Under the pieces are notes generated by a model. That model ran no database searches. It saw only the letters and a list, made by a program, of their open reading frames with translations, and was not told where the DNA came from. A stretch of DNA of 64,000 nt, from positions 495,580 through 559,579 of the forward strand of contig CACRXP010000394.1 in the NCBI GenBank assembly GCA_902702965.1. Direction: 5' to 3'. The position numbers and the translations under genes were made by a program. This stretch comes from Spirometra erinaceieuropaei. Taxonomy: Eukaryota; Platyhelminthes; Cestoda; Diphyllobothriidea; Diphyllobothriidae. Shown piece by piece: positions 10,346-21,230 of the stretch; position 1 is the first letter of the stretch; every line of letters begins with the position of its first letter.

Positions 10346-13109
10346 GGCTGGCCAAACAAACATTATAACGTCACCTGATTTGCTTATAGAACCCCTAACG
10401 ACTTACGGAGGCGCTTTTAAATCCCACATGCTCTCTACTTAGGGGATATACCGATTCCGTGCGAGGCTTATTTTGAACTGATGAAATTGGAATTTCCCTT
10501 AAGTCGATCCCTTGCTTGCTGAGAAAATTTGGAACTTATAGAACTCGCAGATTGCTTTGCGTAATACCTGTATGATTTCTGACGTTTGGCGCCTCATAGA
10601 CATTGTTAAAGCTCAACTGAACCTTGCCTTTGCATGATGGAATGCGTTCCAATGGTTGTTATTTACTTTGGTTTTTTTCTACCCTATTTTCTTATTGTCG
10701 TTATTCAGTTTTCATTTGCTGTCACTCGTTATTCATCATACCAGACCAAATTTCTTCTATGAGTCCTTTTCTTCTTGATCCGTGCTCAGCTGTCCGGTGC
10801 ATATAGCGCGTTCTGTAACTGTAAATGTCCGAAGGTCACAACAGTATTTCATAATAACTGAATTCCTAAGTAGTCTGACGCGTGGTCTGGAATGCAAAGA
10901 GTAATAGTTAATTATCAAACCGACTTTTGTAGTCTTTCATCTACCCCGAAGTCTTTATTCTCCCCGGACTTTTATTCTTTTTGGGCTGGGATTTATCGCC
11001 CAGATTAAGTCATCCATTAGCCTGAATGGGGGGTACGATTAAGTTCCCTAAGTGGAAGCAGAGATTCCGGGAGTCAGTTGTTTATAAAGGCAAGAGGAAC
11101 GGTGGAATCGTTTCAGACACAGTTGCCGGCCTCAGTTAGCCATGCCTAAGGCCAATAGCTGACGCACAAACCCCGACCAATGGGATAGAGTTACATTTGC
11201 TGCTGCCGAGCCACAGGCCTGCACTCGGTTGATCGCGATCCAAGGCACACTCAACACAACATGAGAGGCGTTGACTTATGACGCTATTGTACCCACTGTC
11301 ATTGTAAGCAGCCGCACTAACTTACTGGCTAATCGCCGGTAGTCGATCGTCCGTCCGGGCCGCGGTGTGAAGACACGGTAACGTGGAACGCTAAACTGGC
11401 GAACGCCACTTGCAAGCAAAAATGTGTTCAACTACTTTACCGTTTCACCTAAAAAGTACTACGGCTGAAGGGTCAATTTATGCAAAAGCTTCATAGTTTT
11501 CGAAAATATTCGTGTGGACAGTTGCCGACTAGACATTACTTGGTTTTGGGGAACGCTGCATTGTGATTCATAATTCCTTCGAAACTGTTTAATCGACTCG
11601 TTCGGTGCAGCTGCAGCCTCCTCTGTCTCAGCTAGATCCCGAAGGCTTTATATCCCAGAGGCAAATTTTCGTTGATTTGTTTAATTCATTCATTCAGATG
11701 AAAAAGGGAGTTGTAGTCGTTATTAAGCGTATTAAGTAATAAATGCAATGTGAAGTTAGAAAACCTTCTTGCCCAAATTTAATCACCACTCAACTGCCCC
11801 CGTTAAGGGCGTTGTTAAGTATAGCAGTAGCACAGCATAAGAAAAGAGAGAAAATAAGGCTGATTTAAAACTCAAACACGGCTGCCAGGGAGAAATGATT
11901 GAGGTAGAAACAAGAAAAAACCTAATAGCAGAACATGGGCGAATAAGCTTCGACGGCAGCAGATCAGCATGCTGACCTAAAATGAAGCATTTGTATTGTT
12001 TTTAAAGACGCTCTCTCCTATATACGGATTGAAATTACGACACCTGGTGCTTGAGGCTGTTATCTGTGATAATCCATTGGTAGATTGCTCCTCGTAAACT
12101 CCATGACACGGTCTCTTAGGAGGTGTCAGTGCGCATTCAGCCGGCTGGCAAGCAGCTCTGGAGGAAACATTGGAATCACCACGTGCAGACTGGCCGACTT
12201 CTATCCATCCCTCGGGTAACAGGTGCTTTTTGCCAAAATTCACTGACGACGAAAGGTTCTGGCCGTAATCCAATTTGATTTTCAGCTGGCGGGCAGTTTG
12301 GTTACTACCACACCTCCCAATCTCATCTAGCATGCTATTTTGACGGAAATCCGAGCTGGGCATAGGAAGTGGCCTAAGTTCGGGCACGTGGCGCATTGAT
12401 TTTGTGATCTATATTTTCCTGCACGTGGTCATACCCAGACAAAATGTAACTAATGGCAGGGAGTTTGTCCAGATTAATTTACTCAAGCACAGCCTACCAT
12501 GTGGTAGCGATTTTCTTACTTTGCGTAAATCAGCATAAATGACATTCAGAGCGCCTTAATGCTAGTTGCAACCATTCCCCCAGTTACTCACGAGTTAGTC
12601 TTCTAGCCGGTAAAACTACTAAGGTACGTCCTTTTGTCTCTGATGATTTTAGTTGATAGCCTGAGTAAAACCTTCCTCCCTATCCTGACACTGGCTCCAG
12701 CAAAAGAGCTGTGTTTGGAAAAATATCTCCAAAAATCTCCAGCGAACGTGGATAACAGAACAATATAGCTGATGCAGTATTGCTGCTGAGTACATATACA
12801 CATCTCATGACATTAAATCAAAGCGACGAATACATAATGCCAATGCAGAAAGCAATGTTGCAAAATAAGATTTTTACTCCTATCTTTATCATGCAATTAT
12901 GGTAGTGTCTTTGCAACAAATAAACAAAAGCAACTAATAAATATAGCAGTTGACCTATGTTATGAAATTTTAACATAAGTCCTAGAAGATGTTTTCGTTT
13001 AGAAAGGGTTACTTAAGTGAGTTGGTAACACTGACTATCGTACAACACAATCCCAAGATGCCTGGGTCACTCTGGGGTACCAGCTTTTGAATGTGCTTCT
13101 CCTCGGCCG
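10346..13109. other. Intergenic, with one unassigned 139-codon minus-strand open frame
   Basis: No family is recognisable. The longest open frame is 11977-12396 on minus. It contains RQLKIKLDYGQNLSS and a proline/lysine/cysteine mixture but no signature. It may be a retroelement remnant. No splice context supports a gene. Confidence 0.35.
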
Positions 13110-13640
13110 CCTGCAAAACCGCACTCAGTAGAAACGACTACTTAAGTGGTATGCTTTTTTCCAATGATTTTGGGTGTCTGTATAACTTCAAAGGCATTTT
13201 ACAGACAGCATAAACATAACTATTCTTTCTTGTACTCATTCGGTAGGGAATTAAGTATTCTTCAGACTTTATACTCAAAGAAAGTGTCTCTTTAAACTTC
13301 AACAAAAACTTTTCGTCAACTATCGAATAACTTTAGGCTCGACCTGTGGTTACACTTGCGCTTAAGGTTTCTACACTACATGCTGTTCACTTTCTATGCA
13401 AGGAAAATCATGCATTCATCTACGCCATTGAGAGCATCATACAGTGTTCGTACAATGTTACAATGAATATGGACCATGTTGTATACTTCATGGCGAACGT
13501 TAGTGAATGGACAGATGCAAGGTTCCATGAATTCACACTTCACGATCGAAAAAATCTCATGGTTGCAAAAGTTTTAAGACCGAGAAATGTCGCTTCATCG
13601 GGTGTGAAATTTCATGAAAACGTGATTTCCTACCAGATAA
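13110..13640. repeat. Relative of the 47.8-48.6 kb foldback element, truncated
   Basis: This stretch aligns by eye with 47857-48310. Shared anchors include AACCGCACT, GACTACTTAAGTGG versus GACTACCTAAGTAG, GCAAGGAAAATCAT versus GTAAGGAAAATCAT, GTTGTATACTTCA versus GTTGTACACTTCA, and AAAAATCTCA. The 135-codon open frame 13346-13753 runs through it but has no motif and ends in another repeat. The right inverted arm found at 48350-48565 is not evident here, so the copy seems truncated where family C begins. Confidence 0.65.
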
Positions 13641-13644
13641 GTAC

Positions 13645-13722
13645 TCACTCGCAAGTCACCGCCCCTGCGCCGGCCCTTTTTGGGCAAACGGTGGACATCA
13701 TCGTTATCGACGGTCGAAGTGC
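13645..13722 (+). repeat. Repeat family C fragment
   Basis: The run CTCGCAAGTCACCGCCCCTG, then GGTGGACATCATCG, then GACGGTCGAAG matches the 3' part of the family C copy near 62770-62855. It directly follows the truncated foldback relative. Confidence 0.65.
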
Positions 13723-14199
13723 TACTAAAGGAATCCCATTTCTCCTCCCGTAACAGACACTTATAGCTCAAGGGTCATACGACATTGATATTCAACCCTG
13801 TACCTATACATTGGGTCGTAATTGAAACAACGGTTCTGCGCCTTCTATGGACCGTTCTTGCACTATAACCTCGTACCGTCCATATACATATATATATATA
13901 TATGCGGTAGAGCAGAGTTACTATGCGTTCCTATCCGATAAAAGAGGTTCTTCGGGAAAAATCGAGTTGTAATAGTCAATTTTCAAGTTAGTGAAAACAG
14001 CCTGTCGTCAGATGAAAGAAAGACAAAGTGGAACGCGAGGCCGTCACATTAGACCAGTTGGTACGGCAGAACAGACAGTGAAGGGCAGACCATTGGCGTG
14101 TGAGGTGGATACAAATTCATATAATACGTATAAAGCTCATTAAGGTAATAACGCGCGTCCGAAGTGTTAATTGTTGCAACCATACCCCATAGCAACCGA
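13723..14199. other. Unassigned, with a short TA microsatellite
   Basis: A short (TA)n run of about 20 bp lies near 13885-13904. Nothing else is recognisable. Confidence 0.5.
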
Positions 14200-14512
14200 C
14201 GGCACAACGAGACCGTGGCTCAATTGCCAGGGCGTTGGGCCTCTAACTAACAGGTCGCGGGTTTGAGCCTTGGAGGTTCAAAAATCTAGGGTTGGATATG
14301 GCTGGCTGATCACGGCAAATAAGCCAAAAATGACCACTGCAGTCCCCTGGTCTTTGTTGGTAACCTTCTTCCGCTCATATGTATATAAGCAGAAGGTACA
14401 ATGCGTGGAATGCTAACCGCAGAGCGACTGTCAGTGGAGTTCGAGATCAAGACCGAAAGCACAACAGGACCATCTTGTCTCGTAACGCGATCGGTGAGCA
14501 CCCCCTATCAGA
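14200..14512 (+). mobile_element. tRNA-derived SINE, plus-strand copy
   Basis: The A box is in CCGTGGCTCAATTGCCAGG and the B box in GTCGCGGGTTTGAGCC. The body GGGTTGGATATGGCTGGCTG and AAGCCAAAAATGACC and the tail GATCGGTGAGCACCCCCTA match the copy at 3124-3445. Several small indels mark it as old. Confidence 0.8.
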
Positions 14513-15149
14513 TACCTGCATACATGGATGTATATAATTTCGACACCGCGTGTAGAATTCTTGAGACCCCGACCAGTAGAAACTGGGGAACGAACTGCCC
14601 ATGAAGGTTAGGTTGAGAAGCGAGTGAACGACGTATCTCCAAATATATGTGCATATTTGTATACCATACATTGAGCGTTCCTATAGACGTATCATACTGA
14701 TACCCTGATAAAAACTTCAACTTACAGTTCTATCGGGTGAGAGGTCGATCGAGATAGATTTCCTGAGTTGCGCCTAGATAATTCCCCCCCCCCTCTATTT
14801 TCGACTCTCCTAGTGGTCCAAAGTTTATAGGTTTTTGTCTCACTCTTTTCGCAACTGAGTTAAATTACTCCCAAGACTAAGTTAATGTTCATTGACCAAA
14901 AGCGTTAGTCTTAAATAATCAAGTTTTCACTGGAAGACAAGAGGGCTGACATTAAAATCTGGATTAAAAATTACCTCAACAATTTATCACGTCCGATATA
15001 TCCCGTTTTACGATCAAATACTTTATCTATTTTCTTCACTATGCGAATTCTTGACTTGAATGATTTAACAGGGATGGCACCAACGTCAAAATGTTGCAAC
15101 TTTGTCTTACAACTAACGAACTAAACAGAACTCGCCGGATGGAGGTGCT
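14513..15149. other. Intergenic, nothing recognised
   Basis: AT-rich sequence leading into the CR1-type LINE. A 12-base C run occurs near 14785. No promoter was identified. Confidence 0.4.
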
Positions 15150-16340
15150 GTGGACAGATCACAATGCATAGTCCTTCATGGACTTCGTGAATCAACCAAT
15201 GATAACCCCAGATGTAAGAGAAATGATGATATCATGACCTTGCAAGAGTGTCTGGGTAAGCTAATAAAAGAAAATGAAGTCATTAAGATTCTGAAACTTT
15301 TCCGTCTAAACAGTAAAGATAGCGCGAGAGCTCAAGGGATGAAACCAAGGCTTTTAAAGATAGTTTTAAAAGGTGAACTCCAGAGGGATCTTCAACTTGA
15401 ACGAACAGTAGGGGGGATCCCTGGCCATAGAGGTCTTTTTTCAACCCAATTACTCAGTACACGAGAGAATGAAATGGAGGGCGCTGGAGGCGGAGCTGGC
15501 GACCTTGAAAGAACAAGGAGAGAAGGAACGAGTAATAATGAACGGAGTTATTTTTCAACGACAAAGACCCCTCCTGTGGAGGACGCCTGTCATATTGACA
15601 AAGGCCACACGGTCGGGCAACTAATTCGACGCATTAACCCACAAAAAATTAAGTTCTTCTACAGAAATGTACAAAGCCTCTTGAGCAAACTCGACAAACT
15701 TAAAATAATTGTGGCCGAACTGTGTCCTGATGTTTTGGCATTAACTGAAACGTGGCTCACCCCAGATGTCACAGACCCCCAAATACAGTTAGATGGTTAT
15801 CAAGTCCCAAGACGAGACCGCACCAAAGGGCGAGGTGGCGGAGTTGCCCTATATATCAGCAATGCGGTTGAATATAAACCTGTTGAAGAATGTGTAAATG
15901 AGCATGATCTGGAGATGCTGCAGTGTCATTTGCTGGTTCCCAAAGCCGAAAACGTAACTGTCACTGTTGTATATAGGCTTCCAAATCAACCTGCCGACGA
16001 AGATAAAAAGTTAATCCCTCGAATCCGCGCGGACAGTCGAAAACAATACATTATTGTTGTAGGAGATTTCAATGATCCGCAGATTAACTGGAACCTTATG
16101 ACAGTTAAGGGCCACAGACAAGGATTCGACCAAATGCTATTAGACATGGCACTTGATGAATTTCTGTCTCAACATGTACGAACTGTGACTCGGATACGTG
16201 AAGGTCAGAGAGCTAGTTGCCTAGACCTACTGCTTACCAAGAACGAGGAAAACGTTGATGAAGTAAATGTAGGCCCGCCCCTAGGTTCTTGTGATCACAT
16301 GACATTAATGTGGGAGTCAACACTCGCAGCTGTCCCCTAA
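15150..16340 (+). pseudogene. CR1 LINE ORF1-like segment fused in frame to endonuclease domain
   Basis: A 396-codon open frame. Residues about 1-85 contain CIVLHGLRES and a segment ending KIVLKGELQRDL, resembling the RNA-binding-like ORF1 part of LINEs. Residues about 110-165 are charged and low-complexity. From about residue 167 comes an APE-type endonuclease: FYRNVQSLLSKLDKLK, then LALTETWL with the catalytic glutamate, RGGGVALYI, VVGDFNDPQINW, and near the end SCDHMTLMW (catalytic DH). ORF1 and endonuclease are normally in separate frames, so the fusion is notable and may reflect loss of the boundary. The frame stops at 16340, before the RT. Confidence 0.85.
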
Positions 16341-17111
16341 CGAAGCTCAAAGTCGTTAAGAAATGTCTGGCGGGGTAAATTTGAGGCAATGAAATCAGAG
16401 ATTGGACACACACTATGGACGAAAGCATAACAAGGAGATGCCAATGAATGCTGGACAACCTTCGAATCAACTATGATAGACTTGATTTAACGACACCGTC
16501 CACTCAAGAAACATCCTACCGGAAACAAACCGAAATGGCTGACAACATCGGTTAAGAAGGAAATCGGAAAAAAACGCAAGTTGTGGAAAATCCTCTTACA
16601 AACGGGGAGCTCAGAATAACTTCAGGAATTCAGACAACAACGAACCTTATGCAAAAGACTCATCCGAGAAGTGCGAGCTTCTTATGAACTGAAGCTCCTG
16701 GAAGAGGCGCAGCAAAAAACTAAAACCTTCTATGCATTTATCAGAAGCAATACAAAAAACCAGGACCATATCGCAACCTTAAAGGACAAAAATAACCAAA
16801 CTGTGAGCGATGGCTTTTAAAAAGTCAAGGTGTCTATACCACGGAATCACTCTGTATAATCTTCCAAAAATCGTTGGAAGCTGTCAAACGTCGTACCTAT
16901 TCAGAAGGGAGGATCACGGCTATATCCCACCAACTACCGGCCGCTGAGTCTGACATGCATTTGCTGCAAACTGATGGAAAAGATAGTTTAAATATCAATT
17001 ACATCACTCGATACATTCCGCTGTCATATCAATTCCGTTCAACATGGCTTCTGAGAAAAGAGTTCCTGCCTCACAAACCTGCTTACATCACTCGAACATT
17101 GATCAAAGGCC

Positions 17112-17440
17112 ATGGATGAAGGACATCCAGTAGATGTCATTTACTTCGACTTTAGCAGGGCGTTCGATTGCGTCCTACATAAGCGCCTAGTTCAAAAATT
17201 GTCAGGAGTAGGGATAAGAGGAAATATTCTCAACTGGAATCAGGATTTCCTAAACGGTCATAGACAAAATGTCACTGTGGGTGGCTACTGCTCAGAATGG
17301 GCACTTGTTACAAGTGGAGTCCCACAGGGGGGTCAGTTCTTGGGCCGCTCCTATTCATTATCTATGTAAATGACCTAGTGCGGGAAGTGAAATCGGACAT
17401 AGCGCTCCTTGCAGACGATGTTAATCTTTGGAGAGTGATA
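17112..17440 (+). pseudogene. CR1 LINE reverse transcriptase core, frameshifted
   Basis: Motif A is DVIYFDFSRAFDCVLHKRLV near 17125-17185. The following block TSGVPQGG near 17311-17334 is hit by a frameshift, after which the frame resumes as PLLFIIYVNDLV and LLADDVNLW near 17405-17431. The ADD catalytic pair is kept, but the usual FADD phenylalanine is leucine. A stop follows shortly after. The region 16341-17111 between this and the endonuclease frame is eroded RT N-terminus with only short recognisable pieces. Confidence 0.85.
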
Positions 17441-17493
17441 TAAGATGAAGATGACGTCAAGATACTACAACAGGACGTAGAGAATTTGCACGC

Positions 17494-18289
17494 ATGGAGC
17501 GAGAAATGGTGCATGAAAATCAACGTCGAAAATGTGCAGTAATGCAGGTAGCATTGGCGAGGCGAAGAACAAATGCAGCTTCACGACCGTATCTCCTGGA
17601 CGATCAACAACTTAAAAGCGTAGATGTGCAAAAATATCCCGGTGTATTCGTAAAAGACGATTTAAGTGTCACCACACAGTGTTCTAAAGTCGCAGCTCGG
17701 ACAATGCCAGTCATGAGCGCGATACGCAGAACGTTTATTCCCTTGAATACAGATGTCTTTGGCAACGTATATGAGACATTTGTGCGGCCGCACCTGGAAT
17801 ATGCGGTGCAGGCTTGGCTGCCGTGTCTTCGGAGATATATAGATGTCCCTGAAGGTATACAATGGCTTGCTACAAAGGCTGTTCATGGCTTCAAAAATTT
17901 TACGTACGAGCACCGCCTGACGGCCTTGAGCCCCTATCCTCTCCACTACAGGCAGGACAGAGGTGACCTCAAAGCAAAGCTCCAGTTGCTAAGAGGACTT
18001 AATCTGGATGTCGACTGGGAAACGTTTTTTGAAATGCACCTCAAGTCTTAGCTCAGACGACAAGATTACCAGCTTAAAAAAAGAATTGTGCCACACAAAT
18101 CAACGTTCCTCCTTTTTCTCACAGAGGGCCATTCGCCAATGGAACTCTTTGCCAGCGTTTGTTGTTAATTCTCCTACCGTGCGTGTGTTCAAGACACAAC
18201 TGGATACTCACTTGCTGAAAGGCAACCCGAACTGCCGAAGCCTAATCCAGCAGATTACTGAAATGACTATACGTGTACTACTAACATGA
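17494..18289 (+). pseudogene. CR1 LINE RT thumb and C-terminal region, decayed
   Basis: Two overlapping frames (17494-18051 and 18008-18289) carry the CR1 C-terminal signature in order: KYPGVFVKDDLSVTTQCSKV (usually a YLGV...DLSW...H motif), LEYAVQAWLPCLRRYID, ATKAVHGFKNFTYEHRL, DRGDLKAKLQLL, then FSQRAIRQWNSLPAFVV and FKTQLDTHLL. A frameshift near 18010-18050 joins the two. The conservation of wording makes the family assignment firm. Confidence 0.87.
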
Positions 18290-18300
18290 TTTAAACAGAT

Positions 18301-18739
18301 CTTTTTGTACGTCAAACTTAAGCCTCATGAAAATTTTCACAGCCGAATGCGCCGAATTGCGCAATTATTTCGCGAATACCATACCCTTTTCGCGTTTATG
18401 TTCCATTATTAGATTAATGAATTCTCCTTACTAAAACTGCTAGTAAAATTTTTGCAATTTAACTATTTTCCCTTACATCTGTACCGTCTAAGTGGAGTTT
18501 TCAGGGCTTCGGTCGTTTACTCCAAATATACTGACTGATGCTGACTAAACTCCACTTCTGATAAGCTTACATCGCGAGTTTGTCGAAGAGCCCATGAAAG
18601 TCTTCTGATTGCGAAGGATTATGCCGTGATTATAATCATGAATCCTTGTTAGCATGTAGTCCCGCTTTAAGGACTAAAATAAAGTGAGATGAAAGAGGGG
18701 CCGTTCGTCTCCTATCTTTTATAAAGCTAATTAACTAGA
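18301..18739. other. Intergenic, nothing recognised
   Basis: Short AT-rich spacer between two LINE remnants. No motif was seen. Confidence 0.4.
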
Positions 18740-21230
18740 TAACGAGTTTTTGCCGTTATCGTGCGCACGCTGTCAGTGTGGATCAAACCACGGAAACAAT
18801 CGCACGAGCAAACAAGTTCACGTTGTTTGTCTTCGAGGGAGTGAGATGAATAGGACCAGCCGTTGGCCCGGTCATTTGGACAGGATAAATGGGAACAAAA
18901 AGCGGGGCTAGTTGACGTACCCGCGGGATCGCATTCAACCGCGCATATTTTCGACTGTTTTGACAACAACAGGGAGGAAATTAGACGTCCGCTGCTCGAT
19001 AAACACAGTTTACGGGCTATCTGTGCGGACAACAACACCGATACCGATAACGCTGCATACTTCTTATGAGGAAGCATATTACAGCAGAGACTGGGGAGAT
19101 GCAAACGATCGGTTGGCCAGCAAGGCTAAGAACTCCAAAAATATACTGATCGCGATGAGATTAAAAATCTCGTTGTGGTCATCAAAATAGTCCACAACGC
19201 TAAGGTCAAACCTGGATGGAGCAAGCACAATGAGACAGAAATTGCAAATCCTAGATCGCTTGACGCGCACTCCCAGGGCTGTCAGCGGAAAATCACAGAA
19301 CACCGGCACAAGTTTAGCTGAAGTGTATAAGTACAGTGACGCTCAAGTCGTGAGCTAGCTTACTGCACAGCTCTTAGAGGCAAGGGAAAAGGCAACATCC
19401 CACAAGAATTCAAAGATGACAGCACCATGCCTCAAACGCAAAAACCATAAAATGTGGGATAACCGCAGAGACATCTCTCCCCAAAATTACGGACAAAATG
19501 TACGCTCTAATGATAATGGGTCGTATGAACATGCATAGGATGCACATACACCTTCCGACAACATTACAGATCCGCAGATATGCTCTTTTCGGAGCGCCAA
19601 TTCCAATAAAGTTGATAACAACTGCGGACTAGCCTCTATACTACCCTCATATATCTGACCAATGTCCTCGGCACAGCGAGTCACCATGGAATGAGGAAAC
19701 GTTTGCTGATATTGGATAGCAGGACGGCTTGGCGCAAATTTGGGGACAATCGCACGGTCCGATTATGGTTGACGTCACGAAAAAAGAGTCAGCTTCTGAG
19801 GCAATCGTGATGCCATCTGGGATAAATCAGGATAGTAAACTGTTATCTAAGTCAACTTCAAGTTCCCCGTTATTCTGCTTGACACATAACAGGAGAAGCA
19901 CTCTGAGATCAACTTTTATCTCCGAAATGATGGACAACTGCGCATAATAGGACACATGAGACCCCAAAGTCGGTATGCATGATCTCTTGTTTGCTGATGA
20001 GTGACCTAAAACCCCAACAGGATCGTACGTGCAGCGAAATGTAGACTCATTCACTCCCGTCTAAAACCTCGAAATGACTATTAGCGTGGAGAAGATAGAA
20101 AACAGGCGTCAATCGACTTTAGATAATGTCCTTAACGCGCTCGTGATAGATATTCATCGGATTAATACTATGAACAAATTCATGCGTCCAGGGAGCACAA
20201 TTTCCAGAAACATTAAAGTCGATGACACCACCATCGCTGGAATCTCTAAAGTTTGACAGGTCACCAGCGGGCACTAATAATTGTTTAGAACTGCCACAAT
20301 AGCCCGTACAGCGCGGACTAAAAGTATGCAGAAATGTCTTGATTATGCTGTTGTACGCGACGGGGACACGGACCGTCTACGAAAGCCAAGAACAGCAACT
20401 GGATCATTTTCGTCTCAACTACCTCAGAAAAATGCAAAAAACGGGGAGCGGCAGGAAAGAGTGTCAGACAGAGGTCTGTGAAAGGACTGACGTGCTCAGT
20501 ATATACGCCATGTCGAGGGAAATGTAATTGCATTGGAGTAGCCACTTCGTGTCGATGGATGAAAAAACTATTAAGACGGCAATTCAACAGTAACGTCCCT
20601 ACGGGTGCTCGCAGACAAAAGTAATAAAGGCACCGATACAAGGACAACGCAAGAATTCCATTAGACACTTTCAAGTTGTTTTGAGACATAATAAAACCTC
20701 CATAAGGATCGACAGGCGTGTGGCACTGTTGTGGAGACTGTGACAACCATCTTTTATCCACGGTATGGCAACGACTAGTGTGAAAGTAAGGGCTCAAAAG
20801 AGTGACTCGAGGCGGACAGATGACGTAAACACTCAGATCCTGCCATCAGACTCGGGTTCAACGGATATTCAGGACAACAAATGGCTTCCTCGAATATCGG
20901 GCACAAAGAAATATCAACCCTACCAGTCTTTCTCTCAACTCACAAAACGTCACTAATAGCATAAACAGTGAGGACACCCCTGTCACCCCGCCAACCGCCA
21001 CACCTTCCAACAGTACTGTGAACTCACTGCCAACCACATTAGGACGTCGCATCCAAATCACTCATCATTATGGACGGTTATCTGTGAATCTGTCTCAGTA
21101 TGGCAGGAGAACAAGTGCCTGAGGCTCTGACACGCCTCTGTCACACACGGTTCACGGGCTCACACTTCCGAGAACATGCAGACCCCACATGAGTCCTCCT
21201 GGCCACATGCGCCCACAGAAATGATAAAGC
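18740..21230 (+). mobile_element. RTE-type LINE, heavily decayed
   Basis: Plus-strand blocks match an RTE-like element common in flatworms. FDDNNREEIRRPLLDKHSLR (near 18950-19010) corresponds to the endonuclease-RT linker. IPQEFKDDSTMP then CGITAETSLPKITDK (near 19395-19495) corresponds to RT motif 1-2. RPGSTISRNIKVDDTTIAGI (near 20187-20246) is the thumb region. TRTVYESQEQQLDHFRLNYL then ERTDVLSIYAM (near 20370-20515) is the C-terminal region. Blocks lie in different frames separated by stops. The RT catalytic YADD region between 19700 and 20000 could not be recognised. The last part, to about 21230, is a low-confidence C-terminus that in intact relatives carries C2H2 fingers. Confidence 0.75.

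Larger units (their letters stand above)
15150..18300 (+). mobile_element. CR1-type LINE (non-LTR retrotransposon), decayed
   Basis: Coding blocks appear in the order expected for a CR1-clade element: an ORF1-like segment, an apurinic endonuclease, a reverse transcriptase and the conserved C-terminal region. The endonuclease frame is open to 16340. The RT is broken by stops and frameshifts between 16341 and 17494. The last block, near 18110-18240, reads WNSLPAFVVNSPTV, a hallmark of the CR1 C-terminus. No poly(A) or 3' microsatellite is evident after 18300. The element is 5'-defined only by the first methionine, so the true end may lie further left. Confidence 0.88.
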
